Source: Acinetobacter sp. ANC 3903 (GTDB lineage Bacteria; Pseudomonadota; Gammaproteobacteria; Pseudomonadales; Moraxellaceae). From it: a DNA stretch of 64,000 bases. The stretch spans positions 62,001 to 126,000 of the forward strand of contig NZ_NEGA01000005.1 of assembly GCF_002135315.1 (NCBI RefSeq), written 5' to 3'. Numbering within the stretch: position 1 is the stretch's first letter; every line of letters starts with the position of its first letter. Under the pieces are notes generated by a model, which was given only the letters and a program-made list of their open reading frames with translations, ran no database searches and was not told the origin of the DNA. Positions 16,712-26,430 of this stretch are shown here, one piece after another. The position numbers and the translations under genes are program-made.

Positions 16712-18256
16712 ATGGAAACAATACTAGAAATGCGTGGCATCAAGAAGTGTTTTGGACATGTTCAAGCACTTAGTCATGTTGATATGGTTGTCAAAAAAGG
16801 AGAAATTCACGCAATTTGTGGTGAAAATGGTGCTGGTAAATCCACATTAATGAAAGTGTTGAGTGGTGTTTATCCTCATGGTTCTTATGATGGCCAGATC
16901 TTTTATCAAGGTGAAGAACAGAAATTTTCTGATATTCATGACAGTGAAGAAAAAGGAATTATCATTATTCATCAAGAGCTTGCTCTTGTCCCAATGTTAT
17001 CCATCACTGAAAATATTTTTTTAGGGAATGAACAGTCCCAATTAGGCATTATTAACTGGAATAGTTCTTATCAAAAAACTAAGCAGGTACTGGCTAAAGT
17101 AGGTTTATCCGATTCACCAGACACTTTAATAAACGATCTTGGGATTGGTAAACAGCAGCTCGTCGAGATTGCAAAAGCATTATCAAAAGAAGTCAAACTG
17201 CTAATTTTGGATGAACCGACAGCAAGTTTAAATGACAATGATAGTGACAGACTACTGACCCTTCTTTTAGAGCTTAAGGCTCAAGGCGTTACATCTATCA
17301 TTATCTCACATAAGCTAAATGAAATTTCAAGAGTAGCGGATAGTATCACGATCATACGAGACGGCTCTTCAGTAGATTACCTAAATTGTCGAGAAGAAGA
17401 CGTAAGCGAAGATCGCATCATTAAGGCAATGGTCGGTCGGGATATGGAAGATCGTTACCCCCCAAGAACGCCAAATATTGGTGAAATATTATTTGAAGTC
17501 AAAGACTGGCATGTTGATCACCCAAATCATGCTGCACGTGAAGTCATCAAAGGTATCAGTATAAATGCACGTAAAGGTGAAATAGTAGGAATTGCAGGAC
17601 TCATGGGCTCTGGTCGTACAGAACTTGCAATGAGTATCTTTGGAAAATCTTATGGTAAGAATATTCGCGGCAATGTCTCTATTCACGGTAAGTCCATTGA
17701 TGTATCTACTGTCAGAAAAGCCATTGATAACGGTCTGGCTTATGTAACAGAAGATAGAAAAGGATACGGCCTATTACTCGAAGAGAGTATTAAAAAGAAT
17801 ATCTCTTTAGCGAACCTTTCTGGCATCTCAAACAAATTGGTAGTCAATGATTATCGAGAGACAAACACTGCAAATGATTTTAGAAGCAAGTTGCGAATTA
17901 GAAGTGCTGATGTAGAACAGCATACGGGCAACTTGTCAGGTGGAAATCAGCAAAAGGTCGTGATTAGTAAATGGTTATTCACAGCACCAGATGTCCTCAT
18001 TCTTGATGAACCCACACGAGGTGTTGATGTTGGTGCCAAGTATGAAATTTACACGATTATTGATCAAGTCGTCCAAGAAGGTAAATGCATAATCATGATC
18101 TCTTCCGAAATGCCCGAGTTATTAGGCATGTGTGATCGGATTTATGTCATGAACGAAGGAAAGATTGTTGGTGAGTTTCTGGCAAAAGATGCGAATCAAG
18201 AAGCCATTATGCGATCTATTATGAAGAATGGAGAGAACGAAAATGAACAATACTAA
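16712..18256 (+). CDS. mmsA: Sugar ABC transporter ATP-binding protein (two nucleotide-binding domains)
   Basis: A 514-residue duplicated ABC ATPase of the GguA/MmsA/XylG type that powers monosaccharide import. The first domain has Walker [10 protein letters not shown] at residues 37-45, the signature [15 protein letters not shown] and Walker [12 protein letters not shown]. The second has the degenerate loop [11 protein letters not shown], the signature [16 protein letters not shown] and Walker [15 protein letters not shown], as usual in this subfamily. A good ribosome site (AGAGGA) precedes the ATG. Its 3' end overlaps the permease start by 14 nt, so the two are translationally coupled. Confidence 0.9.
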   Translation: METILEMRGIKKCFGHVQALSHVDMVVKKGEIHAICGENGAGKSTLMKVLSGVYPHGSYDGQIFYQGEEQKFSDIHDSEEKGIIIIHQELALVPMLSITENIFLGNEQSQLGIINWNSSYQKTKQVLAKVGLSDSPDTLINDLGIGKQQLVEIAKALSKEVKLLILDEPTASLNDNDSDRLLTLLLELKAQGVTSIIISHKLNEISRVADSITIIRDGSSVDYLNCREEDVSEDRIIKAMVGRDMEDRYPPRTPNIGEILFEVKDWHVDHPNHAAREVIKGISINARKGEIVGIAGLMGSGRTELAMSIFGKSYGKNIRGNVSIHGKSIDVSTVRKAIDNGLAYVTEDRKGYGLLLEESIKKNISLANLSGISNKLVVNDYRETNTANDFRSKLRIRSADVEQHTGNLSGGNQQKVVISKWLFTAPDVLILDEPTRGVDVGAKYEIYTIIDQVVQEGKCIIMISSEMPELLGMCDRIYVMNEGKIVGEFLAKDANQEAIMRSIMKNGENENEQY

Positions 18257-19457
18257 TAGCGCAGAAATTTCCAACAAAATTAATGGTAAAGCAAATAAAG
18301 GATTCCCTGCTAACTTCTTAGCACATGGCTTGAAAGAATATGGCTTGTTATGTGCATTGATTATTATTGTGACCTTTTTCCAGTTTGCAACCAATAATGT
18401 TTTACTACAGCCTTTAAACCTAACGAATTTGATCTTGCAAAACAGCTATATCGTTATTATGGCACTTGGCATGCTCATGGTCATTGTAAGTGGGCAAATT
18501 GATCTCTCCGTCGGATCAGTCGTCGGCTTAACTGGTGCTTTAGCCGCTAGCCTTATGGTCACACATGAAATGCCTTTTGTACCCGCAATGTTTATTTGTA
18601 TTTTTGCAGGTGCAGTCATAGGAGCAATTCAAGGATACTGGGTTGCATATTGGAAAGTACCATCCTTTATTGTTACTTTAGCAGGGATGCTTGTTTTCCG
18701 TGGACTGACATTAATTTCACTTGATGGCCAATCAGTAGGTCCATTTGAAGATGGTTTTAATGCTTTTAGTTCAGGCTTCATTCCAGACTTTTTTGGAATC
18801 GAAGGCATCCATACTACTTCCCTGCTCGTCGGGGTAGTGGTTAGTGTTGCATTTTTTATCTTTGAACTACGTCAACGTAAACAAGCTGCATTACATGGAA
18901 TTGAAAATAGTTCAATGGTGCTGTTTGTTTTGAAAAATGTAGCATTGAGTGCAGTAATTATCGCATTCTCATACTTATTAGCCCTCTATCAAGGTATGCC
19001 AATTGTCTTGATTATTATGGGAATTTTAGTAGCATTCTATACGTTCATCATGAACAAAACGACTATTGGGCGTCGCATCTATGCTGTTGGTGGAAATGCT
19101 AAAGCAGCGAAACTCTCAGGTATTAAAACTGAGCGTGTTATTTTCTTCGCCTTTGTAAATATGGGAATTCTTGCTGCTTTTGCAGGGCTAATTTTTGCAG
19201 CACGTTTGAATAGTGCGACGCCAAATGGTGGCTATGGATTCGAATTAGATGTAATTGCTGCATGCTTTATTGGTGGCGCATCTGCTTCAGGTGGTGTAGG
19301 TAAAGTATTTGCAGTTGTGATTGGTGCATTTATTATGGGCGTCATGAACAATGGTATGTCAATTATGGGGATTGGAGTTGACTACCAACAAGTGATCAAA
19401 GGATTAGTATTACTTGGTGCTGTTCTTATCGACGTTTATACCAAAAATAAGGGATGA
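18243..19457 (+). CDS. mmsB: Sugar ABC transporter permease
   Basis: A 404-residue inner-membrane permease of the GguB/XylH (BPD_transp_2) family with about ten hydrophobic segments. It has the family motifs [24 protein letters not shown] and the EAA-like cytoplasmic loop [24 protein letters not shown]. The start [10 protein letters not shown] at 18243 has GGAGAG upstream and overlaps the ATPase stop. It completes the ChvE-MmsA-MmsB importer and is followed by a hairpin at 19463-19498. Confidence 0.9.
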   Translation: MNNTNSAEISNKINGKANKGFPANFLAHGLKEYGLLCALIIIVTFFQFATNNVLLQPLNLTNLILQNSYIVIMALGMLMVIVSGQIDLSVGSVVGLTGALAASLMVTHEMPFVPAMFICIFAGAVIGAIQGYWVAYWKVPSFIVTLAGMLVFRGLTLISLDGQSVGPFEDGFNAFSSGFIPDFFGIEGIHTTSLLVGVVVSVAFFIFELRQRKQAALHGIENSSMVLFVLKNVALSAVIIAFSYLLALYQGMPIVLIIMGILVAFYTFIMNKTTIGRRIYAVGGNAKAAKLSGIKTERVIFFAFVNMGILAAFAGLIFAARLNSATPNGGYGFELDVIAACFIGGASASGGVGKVFAVVIGAFIMGVMNNGMSIMGIGVDYQQVIKGLVLLGAVLIDVYTKNKG

Positions 19458-19462
19458 GTTAA

Positions 19463-19498
19463 TGGTCTTTGATGTATTTTCAATCGCATCAAAGACCA
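19463..19498 (+). terminator. Terminator-like hairpin after the sugar ABC operon
   Basis: Arms 19463-19474 (TGGTCTTTGATG) and 19487-19498 are perfect 12-bp complements just after the permease stop. No strong U-run follows. Confidence 0.55.
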
Positions 19499-19796
19499 CA
19501 ATATAAATTTAGAAAATCTATCTAATAATTTTAAGTAAACCTAATTATTCCCATAATAATGCATAATTATTTTTCTAATATTAGTTGAGATGGTGGCAGC
19601 TGAACTAAAGATATAAAATTTTGATTTATAAAACTTCATTCTAGATTTTTTATACTTATAGACCCTATTATGATCCAATCTAAATTTTCAAGCTCTTATC
19701 CAATATTTGGGTTGCTTAGAATAGAGAAATAACTTTTTAAACCTAATAAGAAATAGTTCATGAAGCTTTAGAGTTCAATCTGGAATGTGAAAAATT
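19499..19796. other. Gene-free AT-rich gap at the edge of the catabolic locus
   Basis: I see no gene or RNA here. It marks the change from the sugar operon to the three-gene cassette at 19797-21710, whose promoter it probably contains. Confidence 0.5.
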
Positions 19797-20438
19797 ATGA
19801 ATACTGAGCAATTATCAAAAACATCTTTTAGTTCTGATTTTTTGAATAAATCTCTCTTACGCCCTACAACTGAGAAAAATTGTTCTTGCTATGTTCTTCC
19901 AGGATTTACGCTGTCAGAAAATGCTGTGAGTCATGAGCGAGCGATAATCGTTGATATTGCTGCAGCCTTATTTGGGATGAAATACCCCTTCGAGCAGCTT
20001 ATTCTTCAATTTTCAAAAAGCAATACTGACAATCAAACTGAAATGGATAAATTTTTCTTTTTAGTTAAACAACCCGAGCATACGTTAGATACAACTTTCC
20101 ATCATGATATTCAAAAAATTTGTCATTATTTTCAAATTAAACCGAACTGTTTTATTGAATTCACAGACAACCAAACCACTCTCTCTATTTCAGATCTCAA
20201 TGTAGTTAAAAAAGTGAATGACGAAACGCAAAAGGTTACAGATTTACTCATGACTGAGTTTTGGCCATTGTTTAAAGATCAGCATCAACAGATTCTAGAT
20301 ATTCGTTCTGCTAACGAAACTGAGGCCGTGAGTAAGCTACAAACCAACTTCGGCAGGCTGGCACGCCAACTCAAAGCCAATCAGATTTTAGAGCAGTTAA
20401 AAACCAAAAATAATTCATACGAAACCAAGCGACCTTAA
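19797..20438 (+). CDS. Hypothetical protein, 213 residues
   Basis: Not recognised. It is a soluble-looking protein without signal peptide or membrane segments. The first half is mixed alpha/beta (YVLPGFTLSENAVSHERAIIVDIAAALFGMKYPFEQLILQFS). The C-terminal 60 residues are helical and charged (VNDETQKVTDLLMTEFWPLFKDQHQQILDIR, then LQTNFGRLARQLKANQILEQLK), possibly a coiled coil. A stem-loop (20425-20449) overlaps its stop codon. It is followed by an HD-domain hydrolase gene and another unknown, next to a type I restriction system. The role is unknown. Confidence 0.6.
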   Translation: MNTEQLSKTSFSSDFLNKSLLRPTTEKNCSCYVLPGFTLSENAVSHERAIIVDIAAALFGMKYPFEQLILQFSKSNTDNQTEMDKFFFLVKQPEHTLDTTFHHDIQKICHYFQIKPNCFIEFTDNQTTLSISDLNVVKKVNDETQKVTDLLMTEFWPLFKDQHQQILDIRSANETEAVSKLQTNFGRLARQLKANQILEQLKTKNNSYETKRP

Positions 20439-20449
20439 TTGTCGCTTGG
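20425..20449 (+). terminator. Hairpin at the end of the 213-residue gene
   Basis: Arms 20425-20433 (CCAAGCGAC) and 20441-20449 are perfect complements, and the stop codon lies in the loop. There is no U-run. It could reduce readthrough into the HD-domain gene. Confidence 0.45.
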
Positions 20450-20532
20450 CAGTGAAAAACCATAGATCATAATTTACTAATTAGTTAATATATCAGGAGA
20501 AAGTATAAAGAAAACAAACTGAGGACACTGTT

Positions 20533-21318
20533 ATTTCCACTTTAGAAAAAGCAATTATTTTTGCAACTGAACAGCACCAGGGACAGTTAGATAAAGCAGG
20601 TAAGAACTATATTCTTCATCCATTACGGATCATGCATAAAGTACAAGATACCGATGCAAAAATCGTAGCGGTACTACATGATGTTTTGGAAGATACACCG
20701 ACTTCTGCTGAAGATCTACTCGCACTTGGCTTTAGTACCAATATTGTTAATGCCGTTCTAGCAGTTACTAAAAAAGACGGTGAAAACCGCTTTCAAGCAG
20801 TACAGCGTACTGTAAAAAATCCAATTTCTTGCACGGTAAAGCTGGCTGATTTAAGTGACAATATGGACTTATCTCGATTGGCGAATATTTCAGTAAAAGA
20901 TCTTGCACGACTACGCCAATATTCAAACGTTAAAGATATTTTATTAAGCGCACAAAGTATTCATAAACATATTTATTGCTTAGATATCAATCAGGATTAT
21001 CCAAAATTTGATTATCAAAATGCTCTGCAAAATTTTCAATATTTACTTAATGTGATGTTCGACTATCAACATAAAATTGGCGGCGTAAATATCGGCAGCC
21101 CACAAGAGTGGTGGATCTTATTTGAAGATGCCAGTGCATATTTTGCCTACTGTAAACGCAAAGGTTTTTCACCTCTAAAGAGTGTTTATTTGCGTTTAGT
21201 GAATGAAACTGATCTGAATTATTTTTCAGGTGTTTTTCAAGATGATACCAGTCAAAAACTCTTCCAAGACATGTTTAAATCTTTTCTACAATTTCATTTC
21301 AAAAAGGATTCAGAATGA
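20533..21318 (+). CDS. RelA/SpoT-like HD-domain hydrolase with no canonical start codon
   Basis: A small HD-domain protein of the (p)ppGpp-hydrolase (MESH1/RelA-HD) type. Conserved metal and active-site residues are His29 in ILHPLRIM, His49-Asp50 and Glu53-Asp54 in LHDVLEDT, and Asp106/Asn110 in KLADLSDNMD, numbering from codon 20533. The frame is open from just after a TAA at 20506 and the N-terminal helix STLEKAIIFATEQHQGQ is clearly coding, yet no ATG, GTG or TTG exists before 20632. A GAGGA ribosome site lies 7 nt before an ATT at 20533, so I place the start there. The first ATG (20632) would lose the conserved His29. Either a rare ATT start is used or the start codon has mutated and the gene is dead. 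Confidence 0.65.
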   Translation: MSTLEKAIIFATEQHQGQLDKAGKNYILHPLRIMHKVQDTDAKIVAVLHDVLEDTPTSAEDLLALGFSTNIVNAVLAVTKKDGENRFQAVQRTVKNPISCTVKLADLSDNMDLSRLANISVKDLARLRQYSNVKDILLSAQSIHKHIYCLDINQDYPKFDYQNALQNFQYLLNVMFDYQHKIGGVNIGSPQEWWILFEDASAYFAYCKRKGFSPLKSVYLRLVNETDLNYFSGVFQDDTSQKLFQDMFKSFLQFHFKKDSE

Positions 21319-21710
21319 TCATTAAAGAGAATCTATATATAGAGGACTTACACTATATCCTTAGATTCAATCATCACGATTTTTCCTTTTATTTAGACCG
21401 CCCTCCCCGTACTCGATTAAACATTAATTTTAAGAAACATCCAGAAATGGCCCTATTTCGGGATGACCCTATTTATGAAGATGTAAATTTAAAACTCCCC
21501 GCTTTAAAAATTTTCAACCTCGTTAGCCGACGTATCGAACAACTCATTTATAAATACAAAATCCAATATTGGACTTTTAGTGCGACTTCAATGAAAAAAG
21601 CAGATGTTTATGAAAAGCTTTTGGCGCGCTGGATGGCACGTACCTCTATGCCCTTTCGGTATGACCGTTTAGGGCAAAATTTTTATGTTTATTTACAGAA
21701 TAATTTTTAG
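21315..21710 (+). CDS. Hypothetical protein, 131 residues
   Basis: Not recognised. Its ATG overlaps the stop of the HD-domain gene (ATGA), so the two are translationally coupled. It is a basic, aromatic-rich soluble protein (DFSFYLDRPPRTRLNINF, then LVSRRIEQLIYKYKIQYWTFSATSMKKADVYEKLLARWMARTS). The ending resembles modified-helix phage or toxin-associated small proteins, but I cannot assign a family. The coupling suggests a partner of the HD protein. Confidence 0.6.
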   Translation: MIIKENLYIEDLHYILRFNHHDFSFYLDRPPRTRLNINFKKHPEMALFRDDPIYEDVNLKLPALKIFNLVSRRIEQLIYKYKIQYWTFSATSMKKADVYEKLLARWMARTSMPFRYDRLGQNFYVYLQNNF

Positions 21711-21816
21711 CATAAAGCTTAGAGGTACGTTCTGACAATTAGAACTCTTTAAAAAAACTTCACTCTGAAGTCATATCACTTTATTAAATGTGAGAGCTGA
21801 TCACCTTATTTCAGAG

Positions 21817-24800
21817 CTAAGATAGTGAAACATTTCTATTTCTCTTAAAGTTTTCAGCCTGCTCAAATATCTCTTTATAGACTTCACGTCGATCAATAGG
21901 TGGATAGCCCCACTCATCTAGCAACACCATTAGATCAAACTGTAATTCAGCTTTGATATCTTCTCGCTTGTTCCAGTCGGTGTATTTTGCCTTGTCATCG
22001 ATGATCTCTTTCACTTCTTTAGAAAGCTCCAATAATTTATCTTCTGGATAAGTGAAATCATATTTATGAGCTAATGATATCAAGATATCGTAAAAGGCTT
22101 TTTCTTCGAAATCTATCCCCATCTTGCCGAATGATACCATCTCTTCACGAAGCTCGTTATACAGCTTGATAATCTCATCAGAAAAGTCTCCGATTACCTT
22201 AACCTGAAGTACATCTTGCTCATCACGCTCGTTATATTTCTCAACAAGAGCATTCATTTTCTTACTGAAATCGATACCCTTAATCTTATTGGTCTTTTTG
22301 AGTTCACCAATCGCCTTAGCGAGTAATTGCTGAAGCAATTGCAGCTTAGTGTTTGGCTGTTTAATTACCTCCAGCTTAGCGAGATAATCTTCATCAAAGA
22401 TATCGATCTCACCATCCGTACTATCACCAAGCTTAAATATTTCTTCTACTCCATCACTAATCAGAGCATTTTTCACTAGGTCACGTACTTTTTGATTCAT
22501 CTGTTCAACGTCAGGTGCACCACCAGTAGTAATTTTAAAGATGATGGTACGTACGGCTAAGTAGTAATGAATTTTGTCTTTATGTGCTTTGGTTAAATCT
22601 TCGCTACCTACACAAATATCATAAGCAGATTTAAGACGCTTGGTTAAATCCATAAAGGTTTTTTCAAATTTCTTGGTCCGCAAAGCATAGTCAGCTGAAG
22701 CATTTAAACAATGCAGCTGCTCAAGTGGTGTACCACTGTAATAAAGTTTGGAATCGAATTTATAATATAAGTTATCGAGTAAGCTCAAGTGGTCTTTCAC
22801 AACAACGACAGACTTTTGAATATCTTCTAAGTCCTGAATTTGACTACCCGTGTAATGTGAGAGGGCAAGGTTCATCTGCTTCTTAATACCGATATAATCG
22901 ACTACTAAGCCGCTTTCTTTGCCTTCAAATTTTCGGTTTACCCGAGAGATAGTTTGAATCAGATTGTGCTTTTGTAATGGCTTATCAATATAGATGGTAT
23001 CAAGAAACGGTACATCAAAGCCTGTTAACCACATATCCACCACGATAGCTATTTTGAAGTTTGATTTGCCATTTTTAAACTGACGATCCAGCTCTTTACG
23101 GTAGTCTTTATTTCCAAGCCTATCCCACATGCCTTTTTCATCATCCTTGTTCCGAGTCATGACCATTTTGACTCGTTCCATTGGCATGACCTTTTTCTGC
23201 TCGCTTTCAGATAAAGTTGAGCCTTCTTCACATGCTCTTACCTCATTCCATTCAGGACGCAGCTCAATGATGTCTTTATACAACTGATAGGCAGCTTCAC
23301 GGCTACTACAGACAAACATCGCCTTGCCTTTTTGAGTCGTGCCCTCACTAACACGGGCTTCATAATGCTCAACAAAGTCTTCTGCTATTGCTTTAATACG
23401 GTCTGGGTCACCCAATATGGTAGACATACTCGCCATGGTCTTTTTGCTTTTTTCAATCTGGTATTCGTTTGCACCAGCTTCTGCACTTTCTTTGTAGTAT
23501 TTTTCTACCTCATCAAGCTGGCGACCATCTAGTAAAACTTTGGCAGCTCGACCTTCATAAACAATCCGTACAGTGATTTCATCAAATACGGACTCAACCA
23601 TGGTGTAGCTATCGACCACTGCACCAAACACTTCCAGGGTGGCGTCAATTGGTGTGCCTGTGAAGCCCACGTAAGTAGCATTGGGTAAAGAGTCATGCAA
23701 ATATTTAGCAAAGCCGTAGGTCTTTTTGACACTGTCTTCTGTGAAAGTAATCTTTTGCTCTAAGTTCACTTGACTGCGGTGCGCCTCATCCGAGATACAG
23801 ATGACGTTAGAACGTTCGGTCAGTAGTGCTAAATCTTCAGTAAACTTGTGAATGGTCGTCAAGAACACACCGCCACTTTTACGACCTTTAAGCTGTTCAC
23901 GCAGCTCAACACGACTTTCCACACTAATGATGCTTTCGTCGCCCACGTAGGTTTTAGCATTTGTAAAAATTCCAGCAAGCTGATCATCCAAATCTGTTCG
24001 GTCAGTGATTAAGATAATAGTTGGACTACCCAGTTCGACATCTTTCATCAACAAGCGTGCCAAAAACAGCATGGTAAAACTCTTACCACAGCCTGTAGCA
24101 CCAAAGTATGTACCACCCTTACCATCTCGCAATTTATCCACATCAACCAATCTGCCCTGATCATCAACCAGCTTCATATGTTGCTTAATATTGGCATATA
24201 GCTTGGTTGCGGCATAATACTGCGGATAACGACAGACGATCTTCTCATCTTTGCTTGAGGTATCAGGTATATAGATATAGTTACGGATGACATCGACCAA
24301 GCGCTCTTTATTGAATAAGCCGCTGATCATGGTCAATAGTGAATTGATACCATCTTTTTCAAGCTTCTCTTCACCTGTCACTTTGCGCCAAGAATAGTAG
24401 AATTCATACGGAGCAAAGAAAGATCCCATCTTCGAGTTGACCCCGTCACTAATAACGCATAGGGCGTTATATTTAAATAGCTCTGGAATATCCCGTTTAT
24501 AACGGGTGGTCAGTTGTTTGTAGGCATCAAACATGGTGGCATCTTCACGAATGGTGCTCTTAAACTCAAACACCACCAGTGGTAGGCCGTTGATATAGAG
24601 AATGCCATCAGGAATACGCAGCTCATAGCCTTGTATCTCCATTTGGCTGACGATGCGATAACAATTACTATCAATTGAGCTGTCACCAATCACATCATAG
24701 TCGATCAACTGGATGTATAAATCTTTCTGCGTGTGATCTTCACGCTTTAATAAAAAGCCATCAGCGATAAACTTCATGATGGCTTTGTTGGTATCGTAGA

Positions 24801-25023
24801 GGTCGGAAGCTGGAAGGTATTCGAGCTTATGAATAATCGACTGAATCTCATATTCAGTGATTGAGTCAGCTTGGTAACGGGTTGCTAGAAACTCACGAAG
24901 ATCGGACTTAATCAGCACATCTTCAGAGCTACGATCAATGGAGTCACCACAAGTATGTGGGTAGCCTTCAGCTGCTAGCAGCTTAATAATGGCTTGTTCA
25001 AGCCTATCTTCATTGAATTTCAA
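21817..25023 (-). CDS. hsdR: Type I restriction endonuclease subunit R
   Basis: The 1068-residue motor and nuclease subunit of a type I restriction system. The N-terminal PD-(D/E)xK nuclease has Asp139 (IPDG) and Glu153-x-Lys155 (VFEFKS). The SF2 translocase follows with Walker A GATGCGKS at 308-315, DEAH at 412-415, motif III GFTGTPID and motif VI QTISRVNRKFEGK. The C-terminal part is helical. All key residues are present, so it looks active. It starts at the codon directly following hsdS and is the last gene of hsdM-hsdS-hsdR. It cuts unmodified DNA after translocation in complex with HsdM and HsdS. Confidence 0.93.
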   Translation of the reverse strand: MKFNEDRLEQAIIKLLAAEGYPHTCGDSIDRSSEDVLIKSDLREFLATRYQADSITEYEIQSIIHKLEYLPASDLYDTNKAIMKFIADGFLLKREDHTQKDLYIQLIDYDVIGDSSIDSNCYRIVSQMEIQGYELRIPDGILYINGLPLVVFEFKSTIREDATMFDAYKQLTTRYKRDIPELFKYNALCVISDGVNSKMGSFFAPYEFYYSWRKVTGEEKLEKDGINSLLTMISGLFNKERLVDVIRNYIYIPDTSSKDEKIVCRYPQYYAATKLYANIKQHMKLVDDQGRLVDVDKLRDGKGGTYFGATGCGKSFTMLFLARLLMKDVELGSPTIILITDRTDLDDQLAGIFTNAKTYVGDESIISVESRVELREQLKGRKSGGVFLTTIHKFTEDLALLTERSNVICISDEAHRSQVNLEQKITFTEDSVKKTYGFAKYLHDSLPNATYVGFTGTPIDATLEVFGAVVDSYTMVESVFDEITVRIVYEGRAAKVLLDGRQLDEVEKYYKESAEAGANEYQIEKSKKTMASMSTILGDPDRIKAIAEDFVEHYEARVSEGTTQKGKAMFVCSSREAAYQLYKDIIELRPEWNEVRACEEGSTLSESEQKKVMPMERVKMVMTRNKDDEKGMWDRLGNKDYRKELDRQFKNGKSNFKIAIVVDMWLTGFDVPFLDTIYIDKPLQKHNLIQTISRVNRKFEGKESGLVVDYIGIKKQMNLALSHYTGSQIQDLEDIQKSVVVVKDHLSLLDNLYYKFDSKLYYSGTPLEQLHCLNASADYALRTKKFEKTFMDLTKRLKSAYDICVGSEDLTKAHKDKIHYYLAVRTIIFKITTGGAPDVEQMNQKVRDLVKNALISDGVEEIFKLGDSTDGEIDIFDEDYLAKLEVIKQPNTKLQLLQQLLAKAIGELKKTNKIKGIDFSKKMNALVEKYNERDEQDVLQVKVIGDFSDEIIKLYNELREEMVSFGKMGIDFEEKAFYDILISLAHKYDFTYPEDKLLELSKEVKEIIDDKAKYTDWNKREDIKAELQFDLMVLLDEWGYPPIDRREVYKEIFEQAENFKRNRNVSLS

Positions 25024-26430
25024 CTATGCCTCCTCCACTAATGCGGCAGCTTCTGGGATGCGTATTTCACCTGACATTAGCTTGGGTAAGAGAGTGTCTC
25101 GTAACTTTTCCAAAGTTAAACACTCTTCACGATTTATTAACATTTTAGATAAATTGCTATCAACTGCATCATTGAATATATTAATTAGTTCATCAGATGG
25201 TTTTACTAATTGAGTTGCCATTATCGAATCTGCGCTAATATTTGGTTGAGCACTACCTTCAGCGATATTGACAATATAATCAATCGTGGATTTTTGATTT
25301 AAAAAACAATAAATGAACCAAACTTTATCGCCAACTGAACCAACAGGACTAAACTTAGCAACCCGTTGATTTAACAAATAAATATTTTTATTCTCTGCAA
25401 CTAATAGACCAAACTTTCCAACTGTTGCACCAGTCATTGCCATCATTAAATCGCCAGTTTTCAACCAAAAGTTTTCTGCTTTTTTAGCAATTTGATTGGG
25501 TATAAACTGGACATCAGACGTATTAACTGTTCTGTCACTGTTTATATTTTTAATTTTAATTACAGGAAATCCAGTATCTGTAAAATCTTTACTTTTAAAC
25601 GCATATCCACCTTTTACGAAAGATATATCTGCAATAGTTCCAGACTCCCACCCCTTTGGAATCCAGCCCATATCTTCAGTAAACTCAAACTCATCTGGGA
25701 ATAAAGAACGGATAGCTTGATTCTTTTCACTGTTATTTTGTTTGATAGTTTTACGCTGTTCAGCTTGTTCAAAAAGCTCATCAGGAATTGAATTACCTGC
25801 TGCTAAGGCATTGTCAATCACTGGATCAAAATCAACAAACCAGCTCTTAAATAAAGCCTGTGCCATCGCCTCTAGCGTCTCGTTCATTTGACTGTTGAGT
25901 TCGATTTTGTCATCAAGTGTGCCGAGAACATGAGCAATGTTATCTTGCGTATCTAAGTCTGGTTTAGGAATACTCAAACCTTCAATCATACTTTTAGTTA
26001 AAGCATTTCGAGTTGCACCTGCACTTGCATAGTTTAATAATAATTGTTGCACTTGCGGTGATACTAATTGATATCGTAGATATAAAGGATTAAATGAGCT
26101 TTCTTTAGGTCTGATTATTGAGACGTGCTGGTTAACTCTAGCAGGTAAAACCTGATTATCAATCATACAAACCCTAGCAACAGAATCGCCAGTGATATTT
26201 AGCAAAATATCATTTTCTTCAACGATAACGTTTTTTAATTTCTCAGCAGCTTCTTCTGTTATAAAGACTAGACCATCTCTTTTAAAACCGTCGTTATAAA
26301 TATTTTGGCTTCTTATTAATGTGATTTCACCTTCTTCAAGATAAACGCTACTACCACCCCTAGGCGTTGCACCACTACCAATTTTTGTACAATGCTCTGC
26401 TAATGAAACTACTTTCCAATCATTCGCCAT
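25024..26430 (-). CDS. hsdS: Type I restriction-modification specificity subunit S
   Basis: The DNA-recognition subunit, 468 residues with two target-recognition domains each followed by a conserved helical spacer. The first half ends NSQMNETLEAMAQALFKSWFVDFDPV and the second ends LTLEKLRDTLLPKLMSGEIRIPEA. I start it at MANDWKVVSLAEH (26430), which overlaps the hsdM stop by 11 nt; a longer frame would intrude further into hsdM. Both domains look intact, implying a bipartite target. The target sequence cannot be read from the protein. It directs both methylation and restriction. Confidence 0.9.
   Translation of the reverse strand: MANDWKVVSLAEHCTKIGSGATPRGGSSVYLEEGEITLIRSQNIYNDGFKRDGLVFITEEAAEKLKNVIVEENDILLNITGDSVARVCMIDNQVLPARVNQHVSIIRPKESSFNPLYLRYQLVSPQVQQLLLNYASAGATRNALTKSMIEGLSIPKPDLDTQDNIAHVLGTLDDKIELNSQMNETLEAMAQALFKSWFVDFDPVIDNALAAGNSIPDELFEQAEQRKTIKQNNSEKNQAIRSLFPDEFEFTEDMGWIPKGWESGTIADISFVKGGYAFKSKDFTDTGFPVIKIKNINSDRTVNTSDVQFIPNQIAKKAENFWLKTGDLMMAMTGATVGKFGLLVAENKNIYLLNQRVAKFSPVGSVGDKVWFIYCFLNQKSTIDYIVNIAEGSAQPNISADSIMATQLVKPSDELINIFNDAVDSNLSKMLINREECLTLEKLRDTLLPKLMSGEIRIPEAAALVEEA

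Noticed and set aside
19587..19606. gatggtggcagctgaac-like string as a left attachment site of the ssrA island
   Set aside because: It shares only short blocks with the tmRNA 3' end and would put the boundary at an arbitrary place; too weak.
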